Shown here piece after piece: positions 62,780-64,000 of a stretch of DNA of 64,000 bases. Within the stretch, counting starts at the first letter, position 1, and each line of letters opens with the position of its first letter. Source of the stretch: Luteolibacter rhizosphaerae (lineage in GTDB: Bacteria > Verrucomicrobiota > Verrucomicrobiia > Verrucomicrobiales > Akkermansiaceae); contig NZ_JAPDDR010000007.1 of assembly GCF_025950095.1 (NCBI RefSeq), positions 310,001 through 374,000 on the forward strand, given 5' to 3'. The notes beneath the pieces were generated by a model. The model was given only the letters and a program-made list of their open reading frames with translations. It searched no databases and was not told the origin of the DNA. The position numbers were made by a program, and so were the translations under genes.

Positions 62780-63391
62780 TCAAGCCGCCCGGAAGGCCAA
62801 GGCCGACAGCCCCTCCTTCTCCAGCCGCCCGAACGCCGCCGCCTCCCCCTCCAGGCTCCCCATCCGGATCGCCCGCAAAATCCCCAGCCAGGCCTGCACC
62901 CGCTCGCTCTCCTCCCCCAAATCCTGCAAGGCCCGGACCGCCTCGTCATGCCGCCCCGCCCGCGCCTGCGCCATCGCCAGCGCAAACCCGTCCCCCCCCG
63001 GCGCCATCACATGCTTCACCACCCCGCGCAACTCCTTGGGATGCACTGGCTTAAGTAAAAAGTCCACCACCTGCCCCGTAATCGCCCTCAACGCCGCCGA
63101 CGGCGTGATCACCGCACTGCACAACACCACCGGTAGGGAATTCCCATGCCGCCTCAACGACTCGATCACCCGCAACCCGTCGATATCCGGCATCCGCAGA
63201 TCCAGGATCACCAGGTCGTAGCTCTCATTCTCCAGCTTCGACAAAGCCTCCACGCCCCCCGCCGCCGTGTCCGTGTCGTGATCCGAAAGCGCATACGAAA
63301 ACCCGAGCCGCAGCGTCGGCTCATCATCCACCACCAGAACCCGGTATCGAACGGCAGCCCCCGCCGCCTTGGTGTCAGGCAATTGGGACAT
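62780..63391 (-). CDS. Response regulator, single receiver with helical tail
   Basis: This is a 203-residue protein. The receiver domain (about 16-130) has the acidic pair VVDDEPTL, the phospho-acceptor Asp64 in VILDLRMPD, Ser92 in VLCSAV and Lys114 in LLKPVHP. Beyond it lies a helical tail of about 70 residues (EAVRALQDLGEESERVQAWLG) without a DNA-binding domain, so it probably works through protein contact. It overlaps the upstream kinase gene by 17 bases on the same strand, so the two form a two-component pair. Confidence 0.9.
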   Translation of the reverse strand: MSQLPDTKAAGAAVRYRVLVVDDEPTLRLGFSYALSDHDTDTAAGGVEALSKLENESYDLVILDLRMPDIDGLRVIESLRRHGNSLPVVLCSAVITPSAALRAITGQVVDFLLKPVHPKELRGVVKHVMAPGGDGFALAMAQARAGRHDEAVRALQDLGEESERVQAWLGILRAIRMGSLEGEAAAFGRLEKEGLSALAFRAA

Positions 63392-64000
63392 CGATATAGA
63401 ATTCCGTTTGGTTGTCCTTCCGCTCCCTCAGACCGATCCGGCCCTCGTGAGCCCGCATGATCTCCCGGCAAATGAATAGCCCCAGCCCCACCCCGTCCGA
63501 ATCCTGTCCCGGTGCTCTGAAGAACCGCTCGAAAATCCGGCTCTGCGCCTCCTCCGGCACTCCAGGACCCTCGTCGATCACCGAAACGCGGACATGATCC
63601 GCATCCGGCTGGCTGGTCCGCAGCGTCACCATCCCCCCCGCCGGGCTGTGCTTGATCGCGTTAGATACAAGGTTGTTCAGTACCTCGTCCAACCGCAAGG
63701 GGTCGGCGCTGACGTCTGGCAAATCGTTGTGGGTTTCGACCTGGATCGAGATGCCCTTCTCGCCGGCCTTTGGGGCGAAGAGTCGCTCCGAACGCTGCAG
63801 CGCCCCCGGGAGCCCCACCGGCACGCGGTCCAGATGCGTCGTCCCGCTCTCCGCTCGGGAAAGATCTAGCAGGGTGTTGAGCGTGGCCAACAGCCTCTCG
63901 CAATCGTCGTTCGCCGAAGACACCATCGTCCTCTGAATTGGCGAAAGCACACCGGAGCGCTCCTCCAAGAGGAGGTGAAGAACCATCCGGATCCCCGTGA
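63375..64000 (-). CDS. Sensor histidine kinase, N-terminal part outside window
   Basis: The visible 208 residues are the C-terminal part of a histidine kinase. The frame runs past base 64000; just upstream of the Met at 63986 it reads T-G-I-R, so the phosphorylated His box lies immediately outside the window. Present are the end of the dimerisation helix pair (GVLSPIQRTMVSSANDD), the N box NLVSNAIKHS, G1 DEGPGVPEEA and G2 GVGLGLFICREIMRAH. The first half resembles KinB/NtrY-type kinases. Its partner is the response regulator that it overlaps by 17 bases. Confidence 0.92.
   Translation of the reverse strand, partial: TGIRMVLHLLLEERSGVLSPIQRTMVSSANDDCERLLATLNTLLDLSRAESGTTHLDRVPVGLPGALQRSERLFAPKAGEKGISIQVETHNDLPDVSADPLRLDEVLNNLVSNAIKHSPAGGMVTLRTSQPDADHVRVSVIDEGPGVPEEAQSRIFERFFRAPGQDSDGVGLGLFICREIMRAHEGRIGLRERKDNQTEFYIDVPIA

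Overview
The window is a stretch of high-GC bacterial chromosome, most likely from the Verrucomicrobiota (a Luteolibacter-like member of the Verrucomicrobiales). This is inferred from several features together: a giant membrane-bound-dehydrogenase-type protein with HEAT repeats, secreted proteins with LamG and autotransporter-associated beta-strand repeats, calcium-binding DxDxDG repeats followed by a verrucomicrobial-type C-terminal tail, exported sulfatases, a DUF5069 protein, and a Chlamydia-like (PVC superphylum) class Ic ribonucleotide reductase. No rRNA, tRNA or CRISPR array was seen. The sequence is cut inside a gene at both ends: an alpha-amylase on the left and a sensor histidine kinase on the right.

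Layout. 0-12 kb: a secreted alpha-amylase (5' end missing), a PQQ-type sugar dehydrogenase with its own cytochrome c domain, a short asparaginase-like protein, a family 4 uracil-DNA glycosylase, a PspA-like and a YkvA-like protein, a sulfatase stump, and a 1471-residue SGNH/beta-propeller/HEAT/cupredoxin protein. 12-22.7 kb: a 1370-residue surface protein and a minus-strand run of sulfatase, DUF58 and TgpA-type transglutaminase genes. 22.7-39 kb: housekeeping genes (carB, a thioredoxin lipoprotein, sppA, truA, a DEAD-box helicase) mixed with SUFU, HAD phosphatase, DUF3472, endonuclease/exonuclease/phosphatase and 7-TM sensor genes. 39-52 kb: a three-gene secreted operon with an exported Hcp-like protein, an aldehyde dehydrogenase, a beta-lactamase-type hydrolase, an SGNH hydrolase and several orphan secreted proteins. 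The intergenic spaces here carry dispersed word-like repeats.

52.3-57.2 kb is the standout accessory region. It is a visibly AT-richer cassette of four tightly packed minus-strand genes: a complete C5 DNA methyltransferase, an HD-domain phosphohydrolase, an AAA/ORC-like P-loop ATPase with a likely winged-helix tail, and an alpha/beta protein of a family I do not recognise. The genes are coupled by ATGA, 3-nt and 1-nt junctions and no restriction nuclease is present. I read it as a candidate methylation-linked anti-phage or conflict system, but its function is inference.

57.4-62.5 kb: nrdB and nrdA on the minus strand. NrdB has Leu where the tyrosyl radical normally sits, and a small four-helix-bundle gene bracketed by a 20-bp inverted repeat lies between the two genes. 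62.8-64 kb: a response regulator and the kinase that overlaps it.
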